Origin: Microlunatus elymi | GTDB taxonomy: Bacteria > Actinomycetota > Actinomycetes > Propionibacteriales > Propionibacteriaceae | Reading direction: 5' to 3' | NCBI RefSeq assembly: GCF_007362775.1 | Contig: NZ_CP041692.1 | Coordinates: 3,038,001 to 3,102,000 of the forward strand | DNA length: 64,000 bases | Shown: positions 27,788 to 36,386 of the stretch, in pieces | Numbering within the stretch: the stretch's first letter is position 1 | Layout: every line of letters starts with the position of its first letter | The notes under the pieces: generated by a model | What the model was told of the DNA's origin: nothing | The model's database searches: none | The model's input: only the letters and a program-made list of their open reading frames with translations | Made by a program: the position numbers and the translations under genes

Positions 27788-28860
27788 GGGCGCTGACGTC
27801 GGTGCCGCGGACCGTGTTTCCCGCCCCGTCGGCCAGCACCGCGCCGGCACCGGCCGAGGCGCGCGGCCTGGCCCGTGACGAGGTCAGACTGCTGGTTGCC
27901 CGCCCCGGCAACATCGAGCACACGCAGTTCCGGCAGCTGCCCGACCAGCTGACGGCCGGTGACCTGCTGGTGATCAACACCTCGGCGACGGTGCCCGGTG
28001 AGATCGACGCATACGCTGCCGACGGCCGGCCGATCGTGCTGCACCTGGCCACCCGGCTCGACGACGGCAGCCTGGTCGTCGAGCTGCGAACCGCACCCGA
28101 TGCCGCCCGCGCCGTCCTGGATGCAGCACCCGGACAAGAACTCACCATCGGCGGTGTTCGACTGCGCCTGATCGAGCCCTACCCGCGGGCTGGGTCGACG
28201 CCGACCGGCGAAGGCAATCGGCTCTGGCGCGCCCGAGCCGACGGAGATCTGGCCGGCGAACTGGATCGTCGGGGCCGGCCGATCGCATACGGGTATCTCG
28301 ATCGTCGCTATCCGCTGTCGGCCTATCAAAGCGTTTTCGCCAGCGTTCCCGGCAGTGCCGAGATGCCGTCGGCCGGACGCCCGTTCTCCGAGTCTCTGAT
28401 CACCCGGCTGGTGGCTGCAGGCATCCGGTTCGCACCGATCACGCTGCACACCGGCGTCTCCTCCCAGGAGGCGGGGGAGGCGCCCCAGCCCGAGTGGTAC
28501 GACGTGCCGGCCACGACCTCGGACCAGATCAATCACACCCGCGAGACCGGCGGCCGGGTGATCGCCGTCGGCACCACCGCGACTCGAGCGGTGGAGTCTG
28601 CGGTCGGTCCCGACGGCACGGTACGGAGTTTCCGCGGTTGGACCGACCGGGTCATCTCACCCGATGCGCCGGCCCGGGTGGTCACCGGTTTGATCACCGG
28701 TTGGCACGATCCGCACGCCTCACATCTGCTGCTGGTCGAGTCCATAGCGGGACCGGAGTTGACCCAAGCCGCCTACGATGCGGCGGTCGAACAGCACTAT
28801 CTCTGGCACGAATTCGGCGACTCGGCACTGCTGCTCCCGGAGATGGCGTCAACCTCCTGA
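27784..28860 (+). CDS. QueA-like S-adenosylmethionine:tRNA ribosyltransferase-isomerase
   Basis: A 358-residue protein with QueA hallmarks: RPGNIEHTQFRQLPDQLTAGDLLVINTSATVPG early, YGYLDRRYPLSAYQSVFA, and late motifs ITLHTGVSS, AVGTTATRAVES and FRGWTDRVISP. In queuosine biosynthesis QueA transfers the ribosyl moiety of SAM to preQ1-tRNA. No tgt, queG or preQ1 synthesis gene is nearby, and the gene is fused operonically to an SDR instead, so the actual substrate may differ. Start shares ATGA with the SDR stop. Confidence 0.87.
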   Translation: MRALTSVPRTVFPAPSASTAPAPAEARGLARDEVRLLVARPGNIEHTQFRQLPDQLTAGDLLVINTSATVPGEIDAYAADGRPIVLHLATRLDDGSLVVELRTAPDAARAVLDAAPGQELTIGGVRLRLIEPYPRAGSTPTGEGNRLWRARADGDLAGELDRRGRPIAYGYLDRRYPLSAYQSVFASVPGSAEMPSAGRPFSESLITRLVAAGIRFAPITLHTGVSSQEAGEAPQPEWYDVPATTSDQINHTRETGGRVIAVGTTATRAVESAVGPDGTVRSFRGWTDRVISPDAPARVVTGLITGWHDPHASHLLLVESIAGPELTQAAYDAAVEQHYLWHEFGDSALLLPEMASTS

Positions 28861-28901
28861 CAACCCCGGCGAGGTTGCCATCAGGACAAACCTCAGTCAG
28901 C

Positions 28902-29726
28902 ATGGGGTTTATGCGAACTCGTGTGCAGACCATCAGCCCTGCCAAAGCGGCTGAATTGTTGGAGGCCAACACCGCCAACCGACCCTTGTCGCGTTCCGTC
29001 GTGCAGTCCTTTGCGGAGGCGATGAAGCGGGGAGATTGGAAGGTCACCCACCAAGGCATCGCGATCGACACCAACGGCGTACTGGTTGACGGACAACACC
29101 GGCTGGCAGCCGTTGTGGAGGCCGACACACCGGTGGAGATGACGGTCTTCACCGAGGTTCCGGCCGACACCTTCGACGTCCTGGACACCGGCAAGAAGCG
29201 CAACGCGGCAGATGTCCTGGCGGTCGAGGGGGAGCGGTCGACGCTGCAACTGGCGTCGATGATCCGGACGGTGTGGCTCTACGACAATCGGCCCGACATG
29301 TCGTGGTCGGGCGGCAATGCGTCGGTGACCAACCACCAGATCCTGGAGACGCTGGAGGCGAATCCGAAGATCCGCGAGTTCGTTCCGGTGGGCGAGCAAC
29401 TGGCCCATGAAGTCGGCATGATCAAGAGCGCCGCCGGCGCAGCGAGCTTCCTGGTCAGCCGGGTGAACTCGCAGCGCAAGCTGGAGCCGTGGTTCGAAGG
29501 CGTGATCGACGGCGCCGGACTGCGTCGCTCCGATGCCCGGCTGAAGTTCCGCAATCTGATGCTGAACATGGCCCGTCGGCAGGCCGGCGAGGTCCGCCGT
29601 CGCCGCGACACCCGCGAACACGTCGGCCTCTACCTGACCGCGTTCAACGCCTGGGCCGGCGGCGAGACGGTGTCCCGGCTGCGGTATGCGACCAGGGATC
29701 CGATGCCCAAGATCGCCAAACTCTGA
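28902..29726 (+). CDS. ParB/sulfiredoxin-fold-like protein of unknown role
   Basis: A 274-residue protein. Residues about 20-100 carry a ParB-like motif (RGDWKVTHQGIAIDTNGVLV then DGQHRLAAVVEA), followed by a helical region. Such proteins are common in actinophages and integrated elements, often as unannotated nuclease- or switch-like proteins. It precedes a methyltransferase gene by 21 bp on the same strand. An internal ATG at 28911 is an alternative start. I do not know its function. Confidence 0.7.
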   Translation: MGFMRTRVQTISPAKAAELLEANTANRPLSRSVVQSFAEAMKRGDWKVTHQGIAIDTNGVLVDGQHRLAAVVEADTPVEMTVFTEVPADTFDVLDTGKKRNAADVLAVEGERSTLQLASMIRTVWLYDNRPDMSWSGGNASVTNHQILETLEANPKIREFVPVGEQLAHEVGMIKSAAGAASFLVSRVNSQRKLEPWFEGVIDGAGLRRSDARLKFRNLMLNMARRQAGEVRRRRDTREHVGLYLTAFNAWAGGETVSRLRYATRDPMPKIAKL

Positions 29727-29747
29727 GGTGCCGATAGGGTCGGGCAG

Positions 29748-30773
29748 GTGTTGGTGCTGTGTACCCATGCCGCCGGACTCGGCGAACTGGTGACGGACTC
29801 GTTGACGGCCGATCTGAAAGGTCAGATCAGCTACTCCGACGACAGCGCGGTGATGATCACCACCAACGCGGACGCGGCCCGGGTCGGCCGGTTGTCGTAT
29901 GTGAAGAACAGCTTCGCGGTGATCGGATCGGTGCCGCGCCGGCAGTCGCTGGGGCAGTCCATTGGTGCCATCACCCGCGAACTGTCCCGCTGGACGCTCG
30001 ATCGTTCGAGGCGACCGTTCCGGTTGATGTTCTCCGAGGACGGCCAATTGGTCGGTGTCCCGGGCGGTAGCCGGACCCGGTTGGAATCGGCCATCGGTCG
30101 TGCGACCGGCGGGCGCTTCCAGGCCAGGGGCGGCGGGGACGAATACTGGACGATCGCCCGTCGCGACCTCGACGAAGTGCTGTTCTGCCGGCGAATCCCG
30201 GCTCCGCGACGCCGTCAGCCGGCCAAGGGCGGGTTGGCGCCCGATGTCGCGGAGTTGATCGTGAACGCGGCCGGCAGATCCCGGCCGGGCGACGTCGTCC
30301 TGGACCCGTTCGCGGGCACCGGTGCGTTGATCCGGGCGCGGACGCAGAAACCGTTCCGGGAAGCGATCTGTGTGGATCTCGGCTATCGGACCGGATCGGT
30401 CCAGCTGCTGCCGGAGCTGGCGCGCGACAAGGGGGTGCGGCGGCTGGCCGAGGATGCCAGAACCTTGCCGTCTCTTCCCGATGACTCGGTCGACCTGGTG
30501 CTCACCGACCCACCCTGGGGCGAATTCGAGCAAGACCCGGCAGCGGCAGCTGCGCTGATCGCCGACGCCCTGTTCAGCATCGGACGGGTGTTACGGCCCG
30601 GTGGCCGGCTCGCGATGTTGGTGGCCCGCCGCCTTGCCGGCGATGTGACGAGACAGTGGCGACGTAACGACCTCCGGATCGGCCGGTCCTACGATCTGTT
30701 GATCAACGGGCACCCGGCAACCCTGCTCGTGGGCACGCTCGACAAGACGGCCGTGTTGGATGGGACGGGGTGA
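29748..30773 (+). CDS. DPPW-motif methyltransferase (tRNA guanine-N2 / UPF0020-like)
   Basis: A 341-residue protein. The C-terminal half is a class I methyltransferase: motif I LDPFAGTGALI (about residue 186), then LTDPPWGEF (motif IV, DPPW), typical of amino-methylating enzymes of the Trm11/RlmL group. The N-terminal half looks like a degenerate RNA-binding domain without an obvious THUMP signature. GTG start is seven bases after TAGGGT, so leaderless. DNA or RNA as substrate cannot be decided. Confidence 0.8.
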   Translation: MLVLCTHAAGLGELVTDSLTADLKGQISYSDDSAVMITTNADAARVGRLSYVKNSFAVIGSVPRRQSLGQSIGAITRELSRWTLDRSRRPFRLMFSEDGQLVGVPGGSRTRLESAIGRATGGRFQARGGGDEYWTIARRDLDEVLFCRRIPAPRRRQPAKGGLAPDVAELIVNAAGRSRPGDVVLDPFAGTGALIRARTQKPFREAICVDLGYRTGSVQLLPELARDKGVRRLAEDARTLPSLPDDSVDLVLTDPPWGEFEQDPAAAAALIADALFSIGRVLRPGGRLAMLVARRLAGDVTRQWRRNDLRIGRSYDLLINGHPATLLVGTLDKTAVLDGTG

Positions 30774-30774
30774 A

Positions 30775-31059
30775 CTACTCCCGCCCGCTGATCTGATAGC
30801 GGCGCTCGATCCCCGCCGTCGCCTGACCCCACGCACTGGCGGCAACGCGAGCTTGGTGTGCGCGGAATGCGTCGGCGTCGCTGAAGCGCTCCTCGACCCG
30901 CCACACCAACGGGTCCTCGGTCGGTGTCACCTCGAACTCGTCGCAGCCGGGCTCAGCCCGGGTCAGGGCGACATGCCGCGGCAGCTGATCGGTGACAACG
31001 GCCGACTCCTCGGCGGTGCGGCACACGAGCGTCCCGATCAGCCGCACAGTGGTCGTCAC
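30775..31059 (-). CDS. Antibiotic-biosynthesis-monooxygenase (ABM) domain protein
   Basis: The last 94 residues form a typical ABM ferredoxin-like fold (VRLIGTLVCRTAEESAVVTD through ALTRAEPGCDEFEVTPTEDP to IERRYQISGRE). A GTG at 31059 after GGAG gives this size, which fits the family; a longer form from ATG 31248 would add an uncharacterised extension. The gene is convergent with the methyltransferase, with stops 1 bp apart. Many ABM proteins are quinone or heme oxygenases; the substrate here is unknown. Confidence 0.7.
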   Translation of the reverse strand: MTTTVRLIGTLVCRTAEESAVVTDQLPRHVALTRAEPGCDEFEVTPTEDPLVWRVEERFSDADAFRAHQARVAASAWGQATAGIERRYQISGRE

Positions 31060-31246
31060 AGTAGTCGTCTCCGGGGTGGTGTTCGCCCGCCCGGTCGCCC
31101 AGTCCTCGATGTCGGTCACGGTGGCATCCAACCCCATTCCCGCCCCCGGCCAAACCGCAACCCAGGCCCGTACCCGCACCGGTTCCCCGGGGACGACGGA
31201 AGTATCGAGCCGACGCAAGCGGCCGCGACGGTCGTAGGCTGACGGC

Positions 31247-31558
31247 ATGAATTCGGCGGTCGGCATCGGCGACGTTCGACGTCGACTCGTGCGCCGGAGT
31301 CTGATCGCGCTGGTCCTCGCCGCACTGCTGCCGCTGCTGATCGCACCGGCCGTCGAGTCACCGACGGCGACCGGCGTCGCGGCCGTGATCCTGGTGCTCG
31401 GCGCCCTGATCGCGATCGGTTTGACGTACGTCCTTGCGGCGCTCGTCGCGATGACCAATCGACGGAGATCGTCGGCTCTTCGTGGCGAATCGGCCCGGGT
31501 CGCCAGCTTCGATCCGCCACACCATCCCGTACGACCTCGTGCTCCTGGGCTGGCCTGA
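31247..31558 (+). CDS. Small two-TM protein (DUF6412-like)
   Basis: A 103-residue protein with two hydrophobic helices (about residues 17-37 and 44-68) and a basic Pro-rich tail ending HHPVRPRAPGLA. DUF6412 proteins have this layout and are often encoded next to YidC-like genes, as here. The ATG is six bases after TAGGCT, a probable leaderless start. Confidence 0.68.
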   Translation: MNSAVGIGDVRRRLVRRSLIALVLAALLPLLIAPAVESPTATGVAAVILVLGALIAIGLTYVLAALVAMTNRRRSSALRGESARVASFDPPHHPVRPRAPGLA

Positions 31559-31612
31559 CGCCCGCATTCCGCGGGCAGCAGCCAATCCATTCCCTTCACT
31601 TCAGGAGCACCC

Positions 31613-32425
31613 ATGTCGATTCTCGATCCGATTTCCCATGCCCTCGCCGCCGTGTTGGCGGCTGCCCACTCGGCTTTGACCTCACTCGGAGCCGATGCGT
31701 CCACGGCGGTCACCTGGCTGCTGTGCCTAGGCGCTGTCGTCGTCCTGGTCCGCATCGCATTGCTGCCCCTTGCTGCTCACGGCGTACGGGTTGCCCATGC
31801 GTCGGCGCGGGCCCGCCCGCAGCTGGAACAACTCACCGAACGCTTCCGCGATCGCAAGGACCCGGCCAGTCGGCGTGCGTTCCTGGAAGAACGGCGCCGG
31901 ATCGCCGCCGAGCATCGGGTGCCGCGCTTCAGCGTGCTGCCGATGCTGCTGCAGCTGCCGATTTGGCTGGCGTTGTATCACCTGATCAGCAACGTCGCCG
32001 GCGGTCATCCGGTCGGGGCGATGGGTGCCGGGCTGGTTGCCTCGCTCGGCGGCGCGACCCTGCTCGGCATCCGGCTGACGGCTCGCGGCTACTTCGGTGC
32101 CGGTCCGACCCACCTGCTGGTGGTGGCCGGCCTGGCCGGGCTCGCGGCGGCATTGTCGTTCGCCACGCAGAAGTACTTCGTGACGCCGAACCTGATCATG
32201 ACCGGACAGCCCGCAACGATGGTTCAGCTCCAGCAACTGATGCCGCTGCTGTCGGCGGCCGGACTACTGATCGCCGCCGGCGTGGCCCCGGTCGCGCTGC
32301 TGATCTATTGGGTGATCAACTCCGCCTGGACACTCGGCCAGTCCGCCGTGATCTGGCGATGGTTCCCGACGCCCGGCTCGCCGGCCGCTGCACGCCGGTC
32401 GACCGGCGCACGCGCGACAAGTTGA
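31613..32425 (+). CDS. YidC/Oxa1-family membrane insertase
   Basis: A 270-residue polytopic protein with five hydrophobic segments. The YidC core features are visible: the cytoplasmic basic loop (RVAHASARARPQLEQLTERF), VLPMLLQLPIWLALYHLI in TM2 and VALLIYWVINSAWTLGQ near the C-terminus. It lacks the long N-terminal domain of proteobacterial YidC. This copy is not in the usual rpmH-rnpA-yidC context, so it is probably a secondary insertase, paired with the DUF6412-like protein. Confidence 0.88.
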   Translation: MSILDPISHALAAVLAAAHSALTSLGADASTAVTWLLCLGAVVVLVRIALLPLAAHGVRVAHASARARPQLEQLTERFRDRKDPASRRAFLEERRRIAAEHRVPRFSVLPMLLQLPIWLALYHLISNVAGGHPVGAMGAGLVASLGGATLLGIRLTARGYFGAGPTHLLVVAGLAGLAAALSFATQKYFVTPNLIMTGQPATMVQLQQLMPLLSAAGLLIAAGVAPVALLIYWVINSAWTLGQSAVIWRWFPTPGSPAAARRSTGARATS

Positions 32426-32577
32426 CGCGGACGGCCCGCGCAACCTCTTGCCCGGACGGTATCCGACCTCGTGCTGGCATCATGATCGAGTGTCGAACGA
32501 TCCGTCCGGGCCACGCCCGCCCGTGTTTCGCACAACCCACCGCCCGAACATCAACAACGCGAGCAGCACAAATGATC

Positions 32578-32991
32578 ATGGAAATCCGTCCCGCCACCAT
32601 CGCCGATGCACAGGCCCTGACCGACCTCCATCTCGATGTCTGAGAAGAGGCGTACGGCGGCCTGATCGCGGCCGAGATTCTGATGGCCAGACGCGAGAGC
32701 CGTCCTGAACGCATCGCGCGCTGGGCTCTTTATGTTCGAGCCGAGGTGTACGGCCGCGGCGTCGGCCATGCGTTGCTGAATCAGGCGATCGGATCGGCCG
32801 CCGCCTATCTCTGGGTGCTCGACGGCAACACACGAGCCATCCGGTTCTACCGGCGTCAGGGCTTTCAGTTCGACGGGCGTTCCAAGACGGAGCCGGTCGG
32901 TGGGGAGCGTCGGATGGTGCGCGGGGAGCCAGGGGATGGTAGATGCACTCACCACGCTGATCTCAACCGGAGACCCGCTGCGTCTGGCTGA
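32578..32991 (+). pseudogene. Broken GNAT-family acetyltransferase
   Basis: From ATG 32578 the N-terminus is a recognisable GNAT start (MEIRPATIADAQALTDLHLD) but a TGA interrupts at 32641-32643. The frame continues EEAYGGLIAAEILMARRESRPERIARWALYVRAEVYG and ends with a normal GNAT acetyl-CoA motif region and YLWVLDGNTRAIRFYRRQGF. The stretch between ERIA and RWALYV is too short by about 40 residues compared with the family, so a central deletion is likely. Nonsense mutation plus deletion mark a decayed gene. Confidence 0.7.
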
Positions 32992-33379
32992 AACGCGGAT
33001 CGGGCACCTTGCGGCCGTGAACGAGGCAGAACGGATGGCCGGCCGGGTCCTCGAACACCCGATATCCCGTCTCCGGTGCGCCGGGCCGACGCACCGCGCC
33101 CAGTGCCAACACGGCTTCGATGGCCGGGTCGAAGTCCTCGACGGAAATGTCGAGATGTAGTTGCTGGGGATGTTCACGCTCCGGCCATCGCGGTGCAACA
33201 TACGGATCCACCTTCTGGAATGCGAGTTCTCGCATGTGCTCCTCGCGGCCGATCACCACCCAGTCCGGCTCGTTCTCCAGCACGCGCATCCCGAGGATCT
33301 CCGCGTAGAACGCTGCCAGGCCCCTCGGGTCGGGGCAGTCGAACACGGTCTTCTCCAGACGTCCGATCATGGGCTCCAT
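32963..33379 (-). CDS. VOC-superfamily (glyoxalase-like) protein
   Basis: A 138-residue protein: TVFDCPDPRGLAAFYAEILG at the start, HLDISVEDFD in the middle and DPAGHPFCLVH at the end, the order of motifs of the two-repeat VOC fold. His in HLDI and the late Glu/His positions are candidate metal ligands. Its start overlaps the GNAT gene by about 13 bp. Confidence 0.85.
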   Translation of the reverse strand: MEPMIGRLEKTVFDCPDPRGLAAFYAEILGMRVLENEPDWVVIGREEHMRELAFQKVDPYVAPRWPEREHPQQLHLDISVEDFDPAIEAVLALGAVRRPGAPETGYRVFEDPAGHPFCLVHGRKVPDPRFSQTQRVSG

Positions 33380-34011
33380 CCTGGCCTACCTCGTGGGACG
33401 GACGCCACGACGGCGTCATCCACTTCCGTGAGGGGATTCGGCGCGACAGGCCATTCCTCCCGGAGCAGCGCGTACATCAGGCCGTCGTGCCAGGTGCCGT
33501 CGCGGTGCAAAGCGGTGGCGCGGCTGTGTTCCTCACGACGCATCCCCAGCCGTTCCATCAGCCGCCAAGACGGGGTGTTGTCGGCGAAACATCCTGCATG
33601 GATCCGTCGCACCTTCAGCTGGTCGAAGCACAACCCGATCACGGCGCCGACGGCTTCGGTGGCGTAGCCGTTGCCCGCATATGCCGGGTCGAACATCCAC
33701 CCCAGTTCGGCCTCGAGACCCTTGGCCCGGTCCGCGACGTCGGCTTGTGCCCAACTGTCGCGCGGCATGATCATGATGTGGCCGATGTTCGTCGTGCCGA
33801 GAAGCACCATCACGTGCGTGGTGGTGCTCGACTCGCCCTCCATCGCTTCGCGGAGGTCGGCAGGGGAGTGCGGCGCCCAGCCGAGCCAGCGTTGGACCTC
33901 GGACAGCTGTTCGTAGCTCCATAGGGCATCCAGGTCGTCCGGAAGATAGCCACGAAGCGACAGACGTTCCGTACGCACGGGCCACTCGATCGGCGTCACC
34001 TTGCGGAGCAT
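33367..34011 (-). CDS. GNAT-family acetyltransferase (RimJ-like)
   Basis: A 214-residue acetyltransferase with TERLSLRGYLPDDLDALWSY near the start, an acetyl-CoA motif (AGNGYATEAVGAVIGLCF) and the C-terminal NTPSWRLMERLGMRREEH helix typical of RimJ/RimL-like enzymes. The substrate is unknown. Start ATG at 34011. Confidence 0.87.
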   Translation of the reverse strand: MLRKVTPIEWPVRTERLSLRGYLPDDLDALWSYEQLSEVQRWLGWAPHSPADLREAMEGESSTTTHVMVLLGTTNIGHIMIMPRDSWAQADVADRAKGLEAELGWMFDPAYAGNGYATEAVGAVIGLCFDQLKVRRIHAGCFADNTPSWRLMERLGMRREEHSRATALHRDGTWHDGLMYALLREEWPVAPNPLTEVDDAVVASVPRGRPGWSP

Positions 34012-34140
34012 AGCCTGACGGCACCGTTCATTCAGCCGACAGTGTCCGAGCGTTTTGAATGGAGCTCCGTTGTGCCGGCAGAACCGTTGATGATCTTCGT
34101 CATGGTTGACTTCTGCACATTGCTGATAGACCTAGGTTCC

Positions 34141-34524
34141 GTGACCGAGCGAGTATGGAGTGTCGACGACCATCTGGACGGCCGGACGGAAGGTGTTCGT
34201 GAGCTCTATCGCCGACTCATCGACATGGTCGAAGCGTGCGGCCCGTTCAGCTATGCGGTGTCGAAGTCGGCGATCACTCTCAAGGGCACCCGACGTGGCT
34301 TTGCCGGCGCCGTCCCGAAGCAGGACCGGCTCGACGGCTACCTCGATCTGCAGCGTCGCGTCGATGACCCGCGGATCCTGTCGAGCTCGCCGTACACCAA
34401 GAGACTCTTCGTGCACTACTTCCGGCTGACCGAACCCGATCAACTCGACGACAGTTTCGCCGAGTTGATCGCGGAGGCGTACGCCGTCGGTCAGGGTGAG
34501 CATTTGAGCTCCGGGCTGGGATGA
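34141..34524 (+). CDS. DUF5655 protein
   Basis: A 127-residue protein with the DUF5655 signature: WSVDDHLDGRTEGVRELYRR, VEACGPFSYAVSKSAITLKG and SSPYTKRLFVHYFRL. A GTG at 34141 fits the family N-terminus, and TTGACT...TAGACC upstream is a candidate promoter giving a leaderless start. A longer ORF from GTG 34042 is possible but would add an atypical hydrophobic N-terminus. Confidence 0.7.
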   Translation: MTERVWSVDDHLDGRTEGVRELYRRLIDMVEACGPFSYAVSKSAITLKGTRRGFAGAVPKQDRLDGYLDLQRRVDDPRILSSSPYTKRLFVHYFRLTEPDQLDDSFAELIAEAYAVGQGEHLSSGLG

Positions 34525-34808
34525 GACAGGCGTCGTACGGCACCGGGCAGCATTCTTCGAAGCAGCGCAAAAGCCGGAATTCTTCGACTACTTGACATAA
34601 TGTAGCTTATCGGACAGCACTCTTCCGAGTTCATCACCGACCACGCGGACCTCAGGCACGCTGATCAAATCTGGCTCCGCGCGGGTCTGGCCCCAGCAGG
34701 GTTCCGATCAGCGACGATCCTGCCAGACGCACTTGGCTGGAAGCTCAATGCGCACTGGTAGCGGATCCTGCTATCGTGTAGGTACGTTCCTACAAGTGTG
34801 GAGGTGTG
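34525..34808. other. Gene debris and AT-rich palindrome upstream of the toxin-antitoxin module
   Basis: No intact gene. An AT-rich near-palindrome ATAATGTAGCTTAT (34597-34610) within TTGACATAATGTAGC stands out against the GC-rich surroundings. From 34606 to 34761 a 51-codon frame without start codon encodes ITDHADLRHADQIWLRAGLA and ends normally at TAG, looking like the C-terminal fragment of a lost protein. Identity unknown. Confidence 0.4.
34777..34794 (+). promoter_or_regulatory. Candidate autoregulatory operator of the toxin-antitoxin operon
   Basis: TGTAGG-TACGTT-CCTACA is a perfect 6-bp inverted repeat with a 6-bp spacer, starting 15 bases before the antitoxin ATG. Such palindromes are typical sites for antitoxin-toxin repression. 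Confidence 0.6.
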
Positions 34809-35048
34809 ATGACAACGACCGTCAGTGCGCGCGCGTTCAACCAGGACGTGAGCGCTGCCAAGCGGGCCGCTGATACCGGCCCGGTGCTGATCACCGATCG
34901 TGGTGAGCCGGCCTACGTGCTCCTCTCCATCGCGGAGTACCGGGCGATGCGTACGCCGCGCAGCCTGCTGAGTACTCTCCAGGCAGACGACGACATCGAG
35001 TTCGACTCCGTCGTCTCGCGCGAACTCCCCCGACCGGCCGAACTGTGA
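34809..35048 (+). CDS. Type II antitoxin (Phd/YefM family)
   Basis: A 79-residue antitoxin beginning MTTTVSARAFNQDVSAAKRA, then PVLITDRGEPAYVLLSIAEY, the Phd/YefM DNA-binding fold, and a disordered acidic C-terminus that would wrap the toxin. GGAGG precedes the ATG by five bases. Its TGA overlaps the toxin GTG by four bases, the usual TA coupling. The palindrome at 34777 is the likely operator. Confidence 0.9.
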   Translation: MTTTVSARAFNQDVSAAKRAADTGPVLITDRGEPAYVLLSIAEYRAMRTPRSLLSTLQADDDIEFDSVVSRELPRPAEL

Positions 35049-35464
35049 GCTACCTGCTGGACACCAACGTCGTGAGCGAGCTGCGCAAGAGTCCGACCCG
35101 CATCGACGCAAACGTGGCGGCGTGGGCCGCACAACTGGACATCGAGCAGCAGTGCCTCAGCGCGATCACGGTCTTCGAGGTCGAGTTGGGCATCCGTCAA
35201 CTCGAGCGCCGCGATACCGTGCAGGCCGCGATCTTGTGGCGCTGGTTCGACGTCGCCGTGCTCGACGCCTTCGACGGGCGGATTCTTCCAGTGGACAAGG
35301 ATGTCGCCCGACTGGCTTCGCGCCTGCACGTGCCCGACCCGCGGCCCGAGCGCGACGGATTCATCGCTGCGACCGCACTCGCCCACGGGCTCACCCTCGC
35401 CACCCGCAACGTCACCGACTTCGACCCGACCGGCGCCGCCGTGTTCGACCCCTGGGCCCGGTAA
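35045..35464 (+). CDS. VapC/FitB-like PIN-domain toxin
   Basis: A 139-residue PIN-domain endoribonuclease. The acidic active site residues are visible: Asp6 in LLDTNVVSE, Glu45 in VFEVELG, Asp104 in RDGFIAAT and Asp125 in RNVTDF. The antitoxin gene overlaps by 4 bp. VapC toxins usually cleave tRNA or rRNA; the target is unknown. Antitoxin Phd-type with PIN toxin is a common combination. Confidence 0.92.
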   Translation: MSYLLDTNVVSELRKSPTRIDANVAAWAAQLDIEQQCLSAITVFEVELGIRQLERRDTVQAAILWRWFDVAVLDAFDGRILPVDKDVARLASRLHVPDPRPERDGFIAATALAHGLTLATRNVTDFDPTGAAVFDPWAR

Positions 35465-36152
35465 CCACGACGCAGCGCAGCGATGCCCGCAGGGGACGGC
35501 TGACGGGGCGCCCGAGGCAGCAGGTGTCGGGCTGCCCGTCAGCTCACGTGCGCGAACCTGTAGAACTGGATCGCCTCATATTCAGGTCCCCGGACCGCCG
35601 ACGTCCCCGGGCCCGAGGTGCAGCCGGACGTTGCTGCGCGCCCGTAAGGCGTTCCTCCCACCGGGACACCCGCCATTGTCTGCTGCACTCTGGGCCGGTT
35701 CGACAGAGCCGTCGAGATGACAGCAGTTGCACCAGCAGTGACGGCCTCGACGTGGTTCCACGCCGCGACGTCGTGCGGGTCGAGCCGAAGGAGCGCTGCG
35801 TTCGCGGCGGTCAGCTCGAATGGTTGCCTGGTCGAGTTGTGCAGGAACGCCGGCGGTTTTCACACGCTTCCCTCGACGCGGGCCTGTTCGGCCCACAGAG
35901 CGGGGCGTACGAGCGCGACGCGTCGGTCTCGCCGGTCCAGTTCTGACGCAGTCTGCCCAGCGTCAGGTCGGGCGCGAGTTTCGACGCGGAGAACCACACA
36001 CCACCTTCCTACAGGTCTTGTAGCCAGTGACGATTCCCCTCGGACCCGCGGTACGACGGCCCCGAGATCCGGCCGCGGCCGGGCACATTCCATGCGTGAG
36101 GATCCGGGTAGCGTGAGATCGACCCATCGCAGCACACAGAGAGGTCGACCAG
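35465..36152. other. Gap without intact gene; minus-strand remnant of a mobile-element-like protein
   Basis: The minus strand carries translated-looking pieces in different frames: WFSASKLAPDLTLGRLRQNW near 35940-36000, and TAANAALLRLDPHDVAAW near 35765-35815. They resemble C-terminal parts of actinobacterial relaxase or mobilisation proteins, but frames are broken and no start or full domain is present. I suggest a decayed minus-strand gene; the family assignment is weak. Confidence 0.35.
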
Positions 36153-36344
36153 ATGCCCGAGCAGGAACGACGAGACGACGTGCCCGAGGCGGATCAGGCC
36201 GAGCAGCAGCAGGAGGTCTGGCCCGACGACGATGCCGGCGAGGAGACCGAATTCGACGTCGATCCGATGAAGGCGGATGAGGCCGACCAGCTCGACCAGC
36301 TCCGCTCGGTGCCGACCGACGACGAGGGCCCCGACGAACCCTGA
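36153..36344 (+). CDS. Small acidic protein of unknown function
   Basis: A 63-residue, very acidic, Asp/Glu/Gln-rich protein (DDVPEADQAEQQQEV and FDVDPMKADEADQLDQL). The ATG follows GAGAGG by eight bases. There is no conserved motif I recognise; small acidic proteins of this type exist in actinomycetes, but coding is inferred from composition and ribosome-binding site only. Confidence 0.5.
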   Translation: MPEQERRDDVPEADQAEQQQEVWPDDDAGEETEFDVDPMKADEADQLDQLRSVPTDDEGPDEP

Positions 36345-36362
36345 TGTTGATCATGGTTCGTG

Positions 36363-36386
36363 GCCATGATCATGATCATGATCGCC
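36363..36386. repeat. ATGATC microsatellite
   Basis: About three tandem ATGATC units between the acidic-protein stop and the convergent RNA-ligase-like gene. Confidence 0.6.

Noticed and set aside
34597-34610. Attachment site of a tyrosine recombinase
   Set aside because: The AT-rich palindrome is suggestive, but there is no integrase gene and no second copy in the window.
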